A stretch of 64,000 nucleotides of DNA. It comes from Lentinula raphanica (taxonomy: Eukaryota; Basidiomycota; Agaricomycetes; Agaricales; Omphalotaceae). The notes under the pieces are model-generated. The model was not told where the DNA came from. It saw only the letters and a list, made by a program, of their open reading frames with translations, and did no database searches. The stretch lies in the NCBI GenBank assembly GCA_027919835.1, contig JANVFP010000029.1, positions 124,001 to 188,000 of the forward strand. The letters are read 5' to 3'. Below, piece by piece: positions 22,078-34,731 of this stretch (positions are counted from its first letter, which is position 1; the number at the start of each line of letters is the position of its first letter). The translations under genes were made by a program, and so were the position numbers.

Positions 22078-22634
22078 CACTGCGGGGATGAGCCCGTATT
22101 CTCGTCCCGAAAAGCGTGTGATTATGCTGAGAAAATGTACAAAATTCCACTGATTGTGACAAGTAGAATATTTTAAAAAATGCCAGAATAGCCAGTAGAG
22201 CAATTAGCTAAGAAAAATCTGGGAATATTTCAAATATTCCACAATTTATCCCACCTTGATAATTAAGGATTTTGCTCAAATATTCACTATGGGAATGTGT
22301 CACAATATTCTCCCAATAATCTCCCCCGGGATATGGGGTATTCAGGATATTCTCACAGAGGCTATCCTGGATTGACCATATTTGATGGGAGAATATTGGG
22401 AGAATATTGTGACACATTCCCGTAATGAATATTTGAGGAAAATTTTCAATTATGAACGTGGGATTAAATGTAGACTATTTGGAATATTCCCCAACTTTTC
22501 TCAGATAATTGTCCTGCCAGCTATTCTGACATTTTTTAAAATATTCTACTTGTTACAATCAGTAGAAATTTGTACCTTTTCCTGGCATAATCACACACTT
22601 TTCGGGACGAGAATACGGGCTCATCCCCGCAGTG
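22078..22634. repeat. 557 bp AT-rich foldback (MITE-like) inverted-repeat element
   Basis: The left arm starts CACTGCGGGGATGAGCCCG and the right arm ends with its reverse complement. The match continues inward, with mismatches, almost to the centre near 22355. Both arms contain GAATATTGGGAGAATATT-type sequence in opposite orientation, and translating each arm outward gives similar peptides (WENIVTHS.. on both strands), which confirms the symmetry. The interior is very AT-rich and encodes nothing. I see no clear target-site duplication. It could be a MITE, a foldback transposon relic, or an origin-like or hairpin-forming structure. Confidence 0.75.
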
Positions 22635-23506
22635 CAATTGATGCGTTGTTAGAGGTTGGGCGAGATATTTTCGCCATATTTCAGGGCGTCTAAAATAGTA
22701 TGCACCAGCTGAGAGATTTTGCGTCTTGGAACGGTCGTTTGAGGATGGGAAGAGCCTACGGAAAAGTCGTTACATTCAACGAAAATTAGCAAGTGGACTG
22801 GCGTCTAAGCGCCCATGGGCGCCAATCGTCGCTTGAACGTTGACCAAACATTGACAGTGACAGTGTTGAACGGACACTCGGTCAGGGTCCAATGCCATGG
22901 ACAGTTTTGCCGTCTAGTCAGTGATGGACAGCTGTCCCTAAATCTGACCAGTCCCAAGAGTGCCGTCTAGGGCGGCAGGAATACCGGGTACTATCAAGCC
23001 GGCTGCTACCGGCACTTTGAAAATAGGTTACTGAAGTCCATTGATAATGCTCATAGGAGTTATACTTTGTATCTATGAATGAAGTTGATGTCTATGGATG
23101 GAGTCCACATTTATGTACAGTCTGATTTCTCAAAAAGAGTTGCAGATCAAGACCAATAAGGAAGGTTGCTTGGGGTCATGGGGCTACCTTCCCAATTGGG
23201 TGTCCATCAGCAGATGAGATCATGAGAAAATCATATCAGCCTTTCGGTTATGCGAGTAGCCGGGCGTCTACTGGGCGTCTACCAAATAGATACAAAGGGT
23301 CTAATGCCTGGTCATTTATTTACGGGCAAGTCATAAGACGCTGACCGTCAGTGACCTTGCGGACAGTCAGCCGGCTTTACCATCACTGGACAGTGACCTC
23401 CACCTAAGTATCTTCACATCCAAGAGTCCAATTTCCAACGTGGTCCAGTTCTCATTATCATAGAACGCAAGTACAGTCTGGCAACTGCAATACCCTCTGT
23501 AGCATC
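22635..23506. other. Non-coding stretch with recurring GCGTCTA/CCGTCTA words
   Basis: 872 bp between the foldback element and RAI1. The word (G/C)CGTCTA appears at least five times (near 22686, 22801, 22911, 22963 and 23265-23280), and CAGTGATGGACAG near 22919 has an approximate inverted partner near 23385. This suggests transposon-derived sequence, but I cannot delimit an element. No gene is seen. Confidence 0.35.
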
Positions 23507-25403
23507 ATGCCGAAGCGGAAGATATCCGACTTGCTCAGCCCAAACGAATCAACTGAAGGAGAGCCGCTGAAGTCCAAAGGTCGTTTCGACGACAACTCTA
23601 GTCATGCGACAGCGACGGAGCCTCCAATCTCTGAGAACAGGAATCCTTCACCAGCTCCATTCGATCTTGCTTATCCAAATGTTGCAATCCAAAATACATC
23701 CCAGAAATCAGTTCCCTTTCAGCAACCCACGCCTTTAACGTCTTTCTCCTATACTCCTGAGCATGTACAAGTGTTTGACGACTCTGCACTACGGTACTTT
23801 TGCTCTCCTCCACGTAATGCGCATCTTGGCTATGGATATGAACGCTGGATACGTCGACCCGAAGAAAGGTCTCGTATTGATTCTTTGTTGAGGGCAGTCG
23901 ATCGTATCACGGATGGTCAGCACAAGAAAATGAACCTGGAAGATATAGGTGTTGTCGCCTGGAGAGGAGTTTTCACTAGGTACATTTCTTATTGCAGTCC
24001 TTGCTGTGTCTTCGCTGTGGCTTACATGTTCTGGTTTGAGGGAGAATTCTGACAGCACCCTATGAAGATAGAGAAGGCTGGTGTATGAACGTCATGCTAA
24101 TCAACGGGACTCTGTATCTGGAAGAACATCGTACCGAGTCACAACTTGTGGAGAAGTACGTACTGGGAGTTCCACCGATATAGCTTGACCTCACTGTATC
24201 TCAGGAATGACATAAAACCTCACCATCGAAAGATGATGTATTATGGTTATGCTTTCGAAAGCTACTGCACCACCGAGATCAAGAACACGTCTCATTCAAA
24301 GGCAGCTCCTACTCGCTATAATGCACATCCTGATTCAGAATTGGGTTGGGGAGGCGATGTGAATACTAACGTACAGTGGTGCAGCATTGTTCGGACGAAG
24401 TTAGGAGACACAAGACTTGTTATCGGCGGAGAAGTAGATTGCTCTGATGGTGTGCACAAATGTCCTCATCCTCGACTGACGCTGGACTCTCTAATCTTCA
24501 CAGGCGAATACAATGGCACCACGGACACATTCGTAGAACTTAAAACGTCGTTGGCTATTCGCGGAGCTGCTGATGAAGAGAAGTTCGAGAGGTGCGTACA
24601 CTGCGGTCCCTACAGAATCACACTTCTCTTCGCCCGACCTCCTCGCTCCATCTGAGCTATTGTCGCTGACACTCGTTTTGTTGCAGAAAATTGTTGAAAT
24701 TCTACTTTCAGTCTTTCCTACTTGGAGTGCCGGTGAGTATCATCGATTTCGCCTGATTCCACGCGTATTTTCGACGTGCGTGGAGTCAATACTCGTGCTG
24801 ATTCAGATCTATTCATGGGACCCATGAGGACCCATATGTATACATCATCATGCGGTTGAGAAACTTTTACTGATGCATTCTCTGTGTTTCTTTCTGCAGA
24901 AGATCGTCGTAGGATTCCGTACTCCCACCGGACAGCTTACATCGACACAGTCGTTTCAAACAATGTCCATACCGAGGATGATGCGCGAAAGGAGACATGG
25001 AAAAACCTCAGTTCCTTGGGATCCCTCGCTTTGCTTGACTTGGGGCAATCAATTCCTAGCGTATTTGAAGCAGACGCTGATTAGAGGGGAATCGGATGAT
25101 GCTCCGGATCATGAGAAATCAGCAGAATTCTCTATCAAAGAACAATCCGGCTGTGACGATTCGACCATCTCTGCGCAGATATGGCGAGTAAACTTTCTTC
25201 CTGGTGAAGGGGTTAGGTTGGTCAAATTGGATAAGCCAGCAACAGACGAGGTGGTGAATGGGGAAGATCGTGTCGGATTCATTCCACGTTGGTATTGGGA
25301 CAAGCTTAAGTCGACTGCTGCTCATACAAGTCATGGTGGTATTGTACGTGGTACGATTACTGAACAGCCTGTACAAAGTGCGGTGGGAGGTTGGCGAATA
25401 TAA
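23507..25403 (+). CDS. RAI1: RAI1/DXO-family decapping nuclease and 5'-end quality-control factor
   Basis: Exons are 23507-23979, 24045-24155, 24205-24591, 24687-24732 and 24900-25403 (506 aa; yeast Rai1 has 387). The conserved core begins FSYTPEHVQVFDDSALRYF with the substrate-binding WIRRPEERSRID. The metal-binding acidic residues are in GGEVDCSD (near 265) and FVELKTS (near 300), as in Rai1/DXO. K-Y-F-Q-S-F-L-L-G-V-P and KIVVGFRTPTGQL also match. It starts with a basic nuclear-type stretch (PKRK). By family it removes aberrant mRNA caps and stabilises the exonuclease Rat1/Dhp1. The C-terminal 25 residues after WYWDKLKS are not conserved and may hide a missed intron. Confidence 0.95.
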
Positions 25404-25752
25404 TACCGGGAACTTGTGCAAAATTCATTCCGCTTCCGCTCGGAACATTTGTCATACCGTGAGACAGGCTGCTTTGATCAGGATTTGTGACGAAATCCTG
25501 GGCTTCAGATTTCTCATTTTGGCAGGCACATGGGAAATTTCACCCTGATCCTCGCAAATGTTCGGATAGTGTGAATAACGCGTCTCGCGTTTAAGCTGTC
25601 ACAACCATCTGACCCTTTTACTTGTTCCTTTCCTACCGTGGTCGTCGTCTTCTTGCTGGCTCTGTACAATATCTCGCTCATCGTAGGACCAGGTGATTGG
25701 CTCACATTGAGAACTACTCGTTTTCCGCTCTTTTTCGTCTACACGCGTAAAC
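25404..25752. promoter_or_regulatory. Upstream region of the Whi5-like gene with ACGCGT beside the start codon
   Basis: 349 bp between RAI1 and the Whi5-like start. The tract from 25600 is C/T-rich. ACGCGT (25743-25748) lies four bases before the ATG. MCB motifs normally act from further upstream, so this copy may be coincidental. Confidence 0.3.
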
Positions 25753-27647
25753 ATGGCGACACCATCTTCGTCAGCCACGTCGCCATCACCACCAATGGCG
25801 TATCTTCAGCCTGTAGTCCCCTTGGTCCCTGCTAGCCAGGGTCCTTCATCATCATCTCCTTCGTCTTCGACCGATTCTGGAGAAGGAGAACGGAGGAAAA
25901 AGGCTGTACAGAAGTTCCTTGCTAGAGCTGAGCTATCTAATGTGAGCGCCTGATCTGTCTGTTTCTCGTTCTATTTGCTCGGACGCGTCAAGGCAAGAAG
26001 GTCAATGGAGTAGCATGTGCTCGCGTCGTCCACAAATCGTGTTTTTTTCTATGTTCTCTTCATGAATACGGTGCTCAATATTCGTATTATTATCTCATGC
26101 AATAGGTTACAAGAACACTGCGGTCGCGTTTGTCGCATGCATCGTCGAAGACGACTCACAACTTCCTTCCAGCTCCTTTGGGAGATCCTGACGTCCCGAA
26201 CCAGAGTAACAGTTCTGCCATACAAGGAACTCGTTCCTACACCGCGAAGCGTAAAGCGCTTTCACAGCCAATCGGTACTGTGTCCAGTCCTTTCCGACGA
26301 GGTAGTCTTGGCCCTAGTCCCAAAACCCCTGCCAATATCGGCAGCTCCACTGCCTCAACCAGTGCCTCCGCGGCCGACTCGAATACACAGACGCTTTTCT
26401 CCTCAATCTTGGCACCACCTCCTCAATCTCAGGCCCGAACTATCTTCAACGCGAATGACCCACCAGTAGCTGCACCCATCAGACCTCCCATGTCACCCAA
26501 GATGCGCAACCTGACCAACGGTAAGGTCGGTAAGAGTATTGCAGAACCATCACGCGCACTTGCTAAAAGCCGTCGTCAACCCGATAAGCGAAAGGGCAAG
26601 AGCAAGAAAGTCGTTGATGCTGATGGAGACGTAGACATGGAGGCAGCTGCTACCCTCACTTCCTTATTACTTCACCACCGGCCCTCGATTGCCGGCAGCG
26701 CGTCGTCTCCGCGGTCCAGTATAGATGGTTCTGAGGCAGGAACACCATACTCACAACAGCCCGCGTCGGCGCACTCGTCTTTCTCAGCTATACTTCCTTC
26801 TAACCCTTCGTCGATTGCGACACTGTCGGCATCGCATAGAAGTAACACACCTCCTCGAAGTTTGAATACTGCTGAACAACAAAACGGGCAAACCACACCT
26901 CGTCCTGCACCAACTGACAATGAAGCTGCTGATTTGATGCTGTTCTTGGCTACATCGCCATCACCGGCACGGCCGACAACAAGCAAGGACGCCAGAGACG
27001 CCGCCGCATTTCGCGCTATCACCAGCACTAATTCCAACAACTCCAATAACAGTAGTATGATGCGTGCGAAACCGCGGGTTTTGTTCCCCACGTACGGTGA
27101 ATCACCGGATGGTTCAAGTATCGCTCCCTCTCGTTCAGACACCGTAGTCGTCAATAATGACTTCAACGGTTCGTCTATGTTGAAAAAGGGGAGCGATATG
27201 GAATCCGCTCATCATACCACCACCGAAAGGGGCAACTCAACTTCGCAGGCTCTGGCTGGTGCTCAGTTGCAGCACCAACAAAACCCACTTCAAGGATCTC
27301 CTTCTGTTCATGGAGCACATTTACTACCCCCTCCCTCTCTCCCGGTCTCTCAGCGCTCTATAGCCTCGAACTATCCCTCCAGTCCCTCCTCTCTTCGGAA
27401 CGAATCCAGCCCCAAACCTGAGCAATCTGTGTCAGGTACTCAGTCCGACTTCAATTTCAGCGAATATATACACGCATCGCCTGATACACGGACGGGTCCT
27501 GGGGCTGTCAGCTCACAGAAAGCTAATTTGGGCCTTAGAGCGGACGTTGGAAGGAAACTTTTCGAAGAGGAGCAACTTAAGATGCAACAGAAGCGAAGAC
27601 CAGAAGACAGAGGTTTAGAGGCTGGAATTGACTTGGTGAGGACATAG
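25753..27647 (+). CDS. Whi5/Nrm1-like repressor of G1/S transcription factors
   Basis: Exons are 25753-25941 and 26106-27647 (576 aa). The splice creates AELSNVTRTLRSRLSHASSKT near residues 58-78, which fits the GTB motif by which Whi5 and Nrm1 dock on SBF/MBF. Further on, ADLMLFLATSPSPA near 320 is a second short block typical of basidiomycete members. Everything else is Ser/Thr/Pro-rich and predicted disordered, with many SP/TP sites (CDK-type targets), a basic cluster (KRKGKSKK) and a conserved-looking tail (RADVGRKLFEEEQ). It probably restrains G1/S genes until phosphorylated. The family assignment rests on the motif, not overall identity. The last codons could be altered by an unseen 3' intron. 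Confidence 0.78.
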
Positions 27648-28949
27648 CACTCGTCAGGATCCTCATGTTCGGTGCTCCATAGATGGTGGTCACAGCATAG
27701 GACAAACCCATGCAATGTTCGGGGTTATCGAGATAAAGGTGATGGTTCGATCGGCAGTAACCATAAGCCTGCACGAAACGGCGGCTATGACAAGACCATT
27801 CCTTGACATTACCTACAGTATGTCGTTGGATCGGGTTCAGACTTCAATCCAGTCCAGTACATAGCCTCCGCCCTTTGTTCTGTGACATCCGCTTCGCTGT
27901 TTCATCAGTGCTGGCAGACTAGAGTAATAGTCTCTTATTCAGACTCTTTTCCGCATCGTCCTTGCTATTTTTTATCCTTATCTACATTCCTGTCTGTTGT
28001 GCTGAGTGCATCTTTTTCGATCAACGTGTAGCCTAAATTAATTTAGCAGCATTTCTTCCTTACCTCTTGTATAATCTTCGTTGCCTCTCGTCGGTGTCTC
28101 TGTCTTCATGCCTTTTCTCTCGAGTTTCTTGATTTTATTTCCCTCCAGTGCCATTTGTTGTGTTCATGTATTCAATTGTTCAACCCAGTCGATGACCGGT
28201 GTGTAATTATAACACCAGTATGCTACTTATTAGCGATGGGGAGGTGTTGAACGGGCGTCGGGCAGCGTAGAACGGGAGTCCCAAGCTGTATCAGGATTTT
28301 GGAAATCGATTTTGTGAACGTGCATTACTATGGCTTCAAAATTGTTCTCACTTGAGCTTTTGTCGACGTCGCTCGTCCTTGCACTTTTGTATACGTCCGG
28401 CCAATGTCTGTCAGATTTGAGCTTGAAACTGGGACTAAGTATAGGATGTCTTGCATTGTGTCCGTTTGTTCGCTAGTTGTTCCTGCTTGGCCTCCTGCTG
28501 ACCTGTGGCGGCTAGCTAGCCGTTGGGACGGTCCTGAAACCGTCGGTTTCATTTTATCGCTAATCGTTTGCGACGTTGTGGAAGACGAAGGTTTGGAGCG
28601 AAGCAAATGAATGAACTGTTGCCATAGCTGGAGCGAGAAGGCTCCGTCTTCTTTTCACTATAAAAGAGCGTTCTCTTACAGTCCTTGCCGGGCGTTAACA
28701 TGGGCTCCCTTCCCATAAATCTCGATGTCCGGGTCCCTACTGCCAGGTCCCTACAACAAGCTCCGACCCTTTAGGGCGTACTACGCCCCTATCGCGGATG
28801 ACCGGCTACCGGTATGAGAAAATCGGATCTTTGTTTTCCAGCGGGCCGTTATTCCGCTGCTTATTCCGCCCCGTATTGGTTTTGTTATAAATGTGGGGTA
28901 TTCTGGATACGCTCATTATCCCTCCCCATCTTCCGGACTAGGAGTCGCC
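27648..28949. other. Intergenic region upstream of the sugar transporter
   Basis: 1.3 kb. The first part is T/C-rich (3' UTR and spacer). A TATAAAA box is at 28659-28665, about 285 bp before the transporter ATG. Overlapping frames at 28328-28610 on both strands look accidental. Confidence 0.45.
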
Positions 28950-30921
28950 ATGACCTTCAGGAATGAGCTGAGAGAGATTGTCCACTACCGCAATGCATAC
29001 CTTCTCGCTCTCTCAGCTGCCATGGGCAGTATTTTCTACGGGTGGGATATGTACGTCCTTCATTTGTTATGCCCACCGACTCCTTTTATTCTTATCACGC
29101 TTTCTTGTCAGCGGTCTTATTGGAGGCATCATCGCTATGTCGTCCTTTCAGGCTTCGTTTGGGGTTGATAAATTGAGTACCTCAGCGAAGGCTAATTTCA
29201 ATGGAAACATAGTCTCTATACTTCAGGGAGGATGCTTGTACGTGTGCTTTCATTTCGTCGCGGTCTACTCTCATCCTTTTCTCTATCTAGTTTCGGGGCG
29301 CTGTCAATGGGCTATTTCTCTGGCAAATTTGGGAGAAAACCTTGTCTGATCGCGTCTGGCGTGATATACATAGTCGGAAGCGTCATTCAATCCATAGCAG
29401 GCTTGGGCTCTAGTGCTGCAACTGGCCTCAGTGTTTTATACTTCAGCCGCTTCCTTGGTGGGATAGGTGTGGGTATGGTCTCGGCTTTGGTTCCAGCTTA
29501 TGTGTCCGAATGCACACCGAGAAAGATCAGAGGACGATGCACTGGCATGATTCAGTTCGCGAACAACATTGGAATTATGTTAAGCTGCAAGTCCACAGTC
29601 TTTTTGAGCCATCTTTTCGTAACTGACCTTTCACAGTCTGGGTTAACTACAGCGCGGTATTGAATATAGCGCCCACCGATATGCAATGGCGTATTCCATT
29701 CATCGTCCAGTGCGTAACATGACTATCTTACGTTACTAGCATTAAACATCTCGCAGGATTGTCCCAGGTGCTTTGTTCACCTTCGCCATGTTTTTCCAAC
29801 CTGAGTCACCGAGGTGGCTTGTCGAGAAGGGCAAATATCCTCAGGCCGCGAAGACGTTGGCGTATGTCGCACGTACTTCTCCCGAAGATCCTGCCGTCCT
29901 CGTCACAATCGATGAGATCAAGGACGAGTTCGAAGGTAAACACAAGTTGTCCCTATGGCAGCAATTCAGGGGTATGGGAGCGTCGCGCGCTATCGCCAAT
30001 CGGTGCTTCATTCCTTCCCTCGTCATGTTTTTCCAACAATGGACTGGCACGAACGCAATCAACTACTTCAGTCCGGAGATTTTCACCGGCCTGGGTATCA
30101 CTGGAACGTCCTCGACACTGTTTGCCACAGGTATCTACGGTGTAGTAAAGGTAGAGTCGTATGTTCTCTCCTGTCGATCGAGCGCTAAAGTGACCCCTTT
30201 GCCTCAACAGGTCATATCCGTAGCATTGGTACTGATGTTCGCCGTTGAAAGCTTCGGACGAAAGAAGTGTTTGATTGTTGGCGGTATCGGTCAAGGCTTG
30301 ATGATGCTCTGGATCGGGGGTTACAGTGCCATACACCCTTCTGGACCGATTGTGCCAGCCAGTTATGTTTCGCTTGTCGCCGTTTATCTGTACGCAGTAT
30401 TCTACTGTGTGGGGTGGGGACCTGTTCCTTGGGTTGTTCGTATCTGTGGTTTGCTCAATACAGTCTTCAACACTGTGTACTGATTTCGTTCCTTGTAGAT
30501 CTCGGCTGAAGTGGCACCGAATCACCTTCGCACCATGTCCCTGTCCCTTGCCATCGGCGTGAATTGGCTCTTCTCTTTCACCATTTCCAAAATCACCCCC
30601 ATCATGCTCGATAACATCACCTACGGTACCTTCCTCCTTTTCGGACTGATGTGCATGATCATGGCTACGTGGGCTTACATCTGCCTTCCCGAAACCGCTG
30701 GCCACGCGCTGGAAGACATCCACTACTTGTTTGAGCAGGACGTCATTGTCCGCGCATTGCAGGATGCTCCTTTGGGTCGTATATTCATTGCCAAGAAACG
30801 TGCACCACCCGTCGAGGAGCTCAGGAAGAGGGATAGCGAAGTCAACGCTGACCGGAAGAGTATCAAAGAGGATGATGGTAAGGCTTCAGATGACGGCGTC
30901 GCTAGTGTTGCCCCGATTTAA
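28950..30921 (+). CDS. MFS sugar/quinate-type transporter
   Basis: Exons are 28950-29050, 29112-29237, 29291-29586, 29637-29709, 29757-30150, 30211-30435 and 30499-30921 (545 aa). Sugar-porter signatures are present: GYFSGKFGRKP between TM2 and TM3, YFSRFLGGIGVGM, PESPRWL, FFQQWTGTNAINYFSPEIF in TM7, and PETAG after TM12. PVPWVISAEV restores TM10 at the last splice. The intron after 29586 begins GCAAGT, a GC-AG intron. An in-frame ATG at 28893 would add 19 residues; I prefer 28950 because MTFRNELREIVHYRN fits the usual start. It imports a hexose, quinate or a similar polyol across the plasma membrane; the substrate cannot be read from the sequence. Confidence 0.92.
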
Positions 30922-31441
30922 TGACGACATGTGTACTTTATATGTATCTCTTCTTTTGTTTTTCTTCTATCAAAATTCATCTATCTGGGTATTCAGTAGT
31001 GCGGAGTGAAGGAAGCAAGATGGACGAATGCTCTTCCTTCTCGCCGGCCTGGGCCATGACTGATTCATCAAGGAGTTGAGGTAGCAGGTAACCTCATGTA
31101 ACTTCGACGCCCAGCTACTCATTCCCGGATCCCTGATGAAACATCTTGAGGCCTGTGTCTCTTAGCAATGTATGCTAGGTCGAGGAATTAAGGGATTCCT
31201 TTGAATCCTCTACCTCTCTACCTTAATACAACAAAGCTAATGCAATATCCACAATGTCAAGTATCAGATTCTGGATCGATTGGTACCGTACTCGCATGGA
31301 CAGCAAATACATGTTGCAAGGATGTCAACTGAATGCATCTAAGTCTGTTTTGCCCTTGTTGAACCACTTTTGTGATATCTAATGGATCACTTCCAGGTGC
31401 CTAAATCACAAATGGTGACTCTGAACCAAATATCACAGAAC
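30922..31441. other. Convergent intergenic region
   Basis: 520 bp between the transporter and the following minus-strand gene. AT-rich UTR-like sequence; no coding or RNA feature is seen. Confidence 0.45.
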
Positions 31442-33213
31442 TTATTGACTAACCATATCCTCGGGATACCATGTTTGCCCATGTGGTTCACCATGATTGA
31501 TTTCGAGTAAAAGAGATCCTTGTGGAGGCCATGCATGCAACATCATCCACCCCTTGCTCAAATCTGCAGATGGATTGTTTGCTGCTGATATAAGCAGATC
31601 CAGTGGAAGACATAGCAGATGTAAGGCCAATTCTCTATGCTCGGGACTGTAGATAAGTCAATGACAGCACTGAGAATCCTCCATCATCCAGACTCACATG
31701 CTTTTCTGAATCTTCTCAAGGTCAAGATTCAATGTGAAATCCACAATGCCAGGTTTGCCCAAGCTCAACTGTAGTCCCCATATACCTGGTATTTGGGACA
31801 AAGGTTGTGTGGGTACATCAACTATGTCTTGGGCTGTCTTTGTATGTTGAGTCTCATGACTCTCATCACCCGGCATTCCAATGACTGAGCCATTTGTTGA
31901 TGATTGATGAGAATGTACAGGTTGCAGAACCTCATCTGCATGATCAGTGCAATCTGGGGGTTTAAGATCTACATCTTGACTTTGATTTTTCAGAGACAAA
32001 TCATTAGGACTTGATGAAGTATATATACTGGCAGCAGTTGATTGAACAGGCTGGAAGAGTAGCGGTAGGAAACAGAAATTAGTACGAAGGATGATGGAGG
32101 GATTGAGAATGTCAAATCTTACATCAGGCTGAGGCAAAAAGTTGTTATTGGCTTCAGTAGAAGTTTCTTGAATGGATACAGGTGTAGAGGATGGTAAAAC
32201 CGCAGCCGTTTCAGGTTTTCCTGATTCAGATACATGGGCAGGAGACAATTCAGGTGAAGACTGGATCGCAGGTAATTCAGAAGGGACAGCGGCCTTTTCG
32301 GGAGTTCCTGAATCGTATACATGGTTAGGAAGCATTCCAAGTGGACTTTGGTCAGAAGGTGTTTCGGATGGGTTAAGCGGGGCTTGGGTATCGATGCGAG
32401 GAATGGTGTGTATGTCGACGGAGGGAGTTTGTGAGAAATCAGCTGTTTCTCTTGATGGGATGGGGGTATCAATCCGTCTCCGTTTTGACTGATGACTAGC
32501 GGGGTCTGGGACAAGAACATCTACATTATTTCCATCCCCATCTTCAAGGCGATCTGGACTCGGCATTTTTGTTGTGATACCTGGATGATGCAACCCGGAC
32601 TGACGAGCTTCACGAAGCTGCCTGTGAGCTTCAGCCATCTGTTTATTTATAAATTCACAGATTTCGTCGGTAAGAACGTGTTCAGCCACTCTGCGGAAAT
32701 CGCTAGAGTGGAATGCGCCTCGAAGGTCAGCATTCTTCATCAATAGGGGAAGGATGATCTCTCCAACAATTTTGATATCAGGCGAGAGTTGCATTGTTGG
32801 TCGCCTTGGGGATGGAGCGGATAGCTCTGCAAGATGATGAGCCAAACTGTCGTTGGTTCGTTGGAGTTCGGGTTGCATGTCCGATATTGGGGACGATGCG
32901 GGTCTGAGGAATGAGGCATCCGCGCTGTCCACAAATTCCACAATGAACTTGGTGCTGGCAGGATTGGGAGTGGTGTTAGATGAGATCTCGGATTGAACGA
33001 GATGGGGAGACTGACGCGTATATTTTGAGATCTAGAGATGTAAACCGAGGAATAATAATTATTCACCTGGGAGACCCTCTCAAAGTTCTGCCGTTCTTCT
33101 GGGATTATGGAAGTTGAAGCGGGACTAGTATTGGATTGACATGGGTCATTCAAGACGCTAGTAGCCCGCATTTGTGAGCTAGTGGTTTGTTCTATGAGAG
33201 ACGAAAGTGCCAT
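31442..33213 (-). CDS. Orphan Ser/Pro-rich nuclear-type protein
   Basis: Exons are 33067-33213, 32123-33031, 31698-32050 and 31442-31646 (537 aa). I recognise no domain. The first intron is only 35 nt (33032-33066) but joins RVSQ to ISKYTRQSP in frame. The second (72 nt) lies in an open frame and is called because it removes a hydrophobic, non-conserved block with good GTAAG/CCAG ends. A helical region near 95-160 (IVGEIILPLLMKNADLRGAFHSSDFRRVAEHVLTDE) is the most structured part. A basic KRRRID cluster (near 200) could be a nuclear signal. The C-terminus (PGIWGLQLSLGKPGIVDFTLNLD, then LALHLLCLPLDLL) looks folded. Its start is 287 bp from hydratase copy 2, suggesting a shared promoter. Confidence 0.65.
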
Positions 33214-33500
33214 CTAGTAGGCATTCAAGAAGGAGAGCATGGGTGTTCAAGAAAAAGCGTGATTCGAAACACAGCCCTTTTACGAAATACTCTTTCTTTG
33301 ATAATTATCTGTACTACGAGTCGAACCACTTCATGTGTACACCTTCATACCTCTTGTACTTTCCAACACTGGCTCAAGCGACCCGGCATTCACATGGCTT
33401 CCAAATTCCCGCTGGTGAAATTTATTGGTCTGCAGCCGGTCACAGGGCACAACGAGTCAAAACAGCGCTCGAGCTAGGCTAAACTCAAGAGTCTTCCAAC

Positions 33501-34731
33501 ATGGTCGTCGTAGACTATGCCGCCCTCAATGTAGAGTCCATCAAAGTTACCCTGGACGAGGCAGTTCTTATCATAGTGCTCGATAGAGCCAAGCAGTAAG
33601 TGGTATATCTGTATCTGAACTCAGAGCCTTCATGAGATGTTTTCAATATAGACGAAACAGTTATGGAGGCACTCTACCCACCGAACTAATCGAAATGTTC
33701 ACTTTTGCAGACAGAGATGACCGTGTTCGAGTTGTTGTTGTCACGGCAGAACCCGATGCGCCTGCGTATTGTTCTGGTGTGCGTACGTACGGATACTAAA
33801 TATCCATCGCATCCCTAATCGTCTTTTGTATGATAGGCAGACATATCGAGCGGATGGAGTCAACTATTCAAGCCGGAAGACGAAGCTGAAGGGGAGACAG
33901 GTGCGTTACCGTGGACCCACAGGATCAACGCGATCGACGTTGTTGTAGCCCATCGAGACACCGGAGGAAAACTCTCAATGGCAGTATACAATTGCAGAAA
34001 AATCACCATTGCTGCGGTCAATGGACATGCTGTTGGTCGATTTATCAACTTTCTTGGGTCGTCGATACTAACTCTACTACGCAGGCTGGTGTCGGTATGA
34101 CCGCCATGCAACTCCCTTTCGACTTGAGGTTCGTTTGGGAGGGTGCCAAACTCGTCTTTCCGTTTGTAAGGCGGGGTATCAATGCCGAAGGTACATACAT
34201 TTATTCCATTTGGCTCCAGAACGACCTTCATTCGGCTGTCTACAGCGACGTCCAGTTATCTTCTTCCTCGCCTACTCGGACATTCTCGTGCGAATTCGCT
34301 CTTGTTGACCGGCGCTGTTGTTTCACCAACTTCGCCTCTCATATCAAGCTTGTATCATGAAATCATACCTAGACGAGAAGACGTCTTCCCAGCGGCGTTG
34401 AAGTTGGCCAAAGATCTTGCTAGCAACACATCCCAGATTTCCATCGCTTATACCAAAGGTCTCTTACAGCATCCTGGCGATACAATCGAAGACAATCATA
34501 TCCTAGATTCAAGAGCCATCAGACTCACGGGCTCAAGTGCAGACGCTGCTGAAGGCGCCGTAGCATTTAAAGAAAAAAGACCGCCTAGGTTCCCTGACAC
34601 TCTCTCGAAGAATTCTTCTCCCTGGTACCCTTGGGTGAGAGATATCCATACCCGGATCTTGCAATGCAGAATTTGATCGTATCTTGCAGTGGAAGCTTGT
34701 GGATGTCAGGCATCGAAAGGCGAAGCTGTAA
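33501..34731 (+). CDS. Peroxisomal enoyl-CoA hydratase/isomerase-family protein, copy 2 (ends AKL)
   Basis: Exons are 33501-33595, 33652-33778, 33837-33900, 33949-34031, 34085-34190, 34246-34634 and 34690-34731 (301 aa). Exons 2-7 match copy 1 (18614-19899) in length one for one. The motifs are [26 protein letters not shown] and the oxyanion-hole segment [21 protein letters not shown]. The last exon ends KAKL, so AKL is a plausible PTS1 signal, a weaker variant than SKL. Compared with copy 1 the first exon is 30 nt shorter and RPRKMNSFS is replaced by RAKQRNSYG. Both copies look intact and under coding constraint, which suggests specialised chain-length or substrate roles rather than decay. 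Confidence 0.92.

Noticed and set aside
26672..27166. 164-codon minus-strand open frame
   Set aside because: Antisense to the Ser/Pro-rich part of the Whi5-like gene; biased codon composition makes long antisense frames likely.
29953..30723. 256-codon minus-strand open frame
   Set aside because: Lies antisense to transporter exons and crosses their introns; the + strand protein carries clear MFS motifs, so this is a shadow frame.
33187..33482. Two overlapping ~90-codon + strand frames upstream of hydratase copy 2
   Set aside because: They sit in a short divergent promoter interval, resemble nothing and stop just before the real start at 33501.
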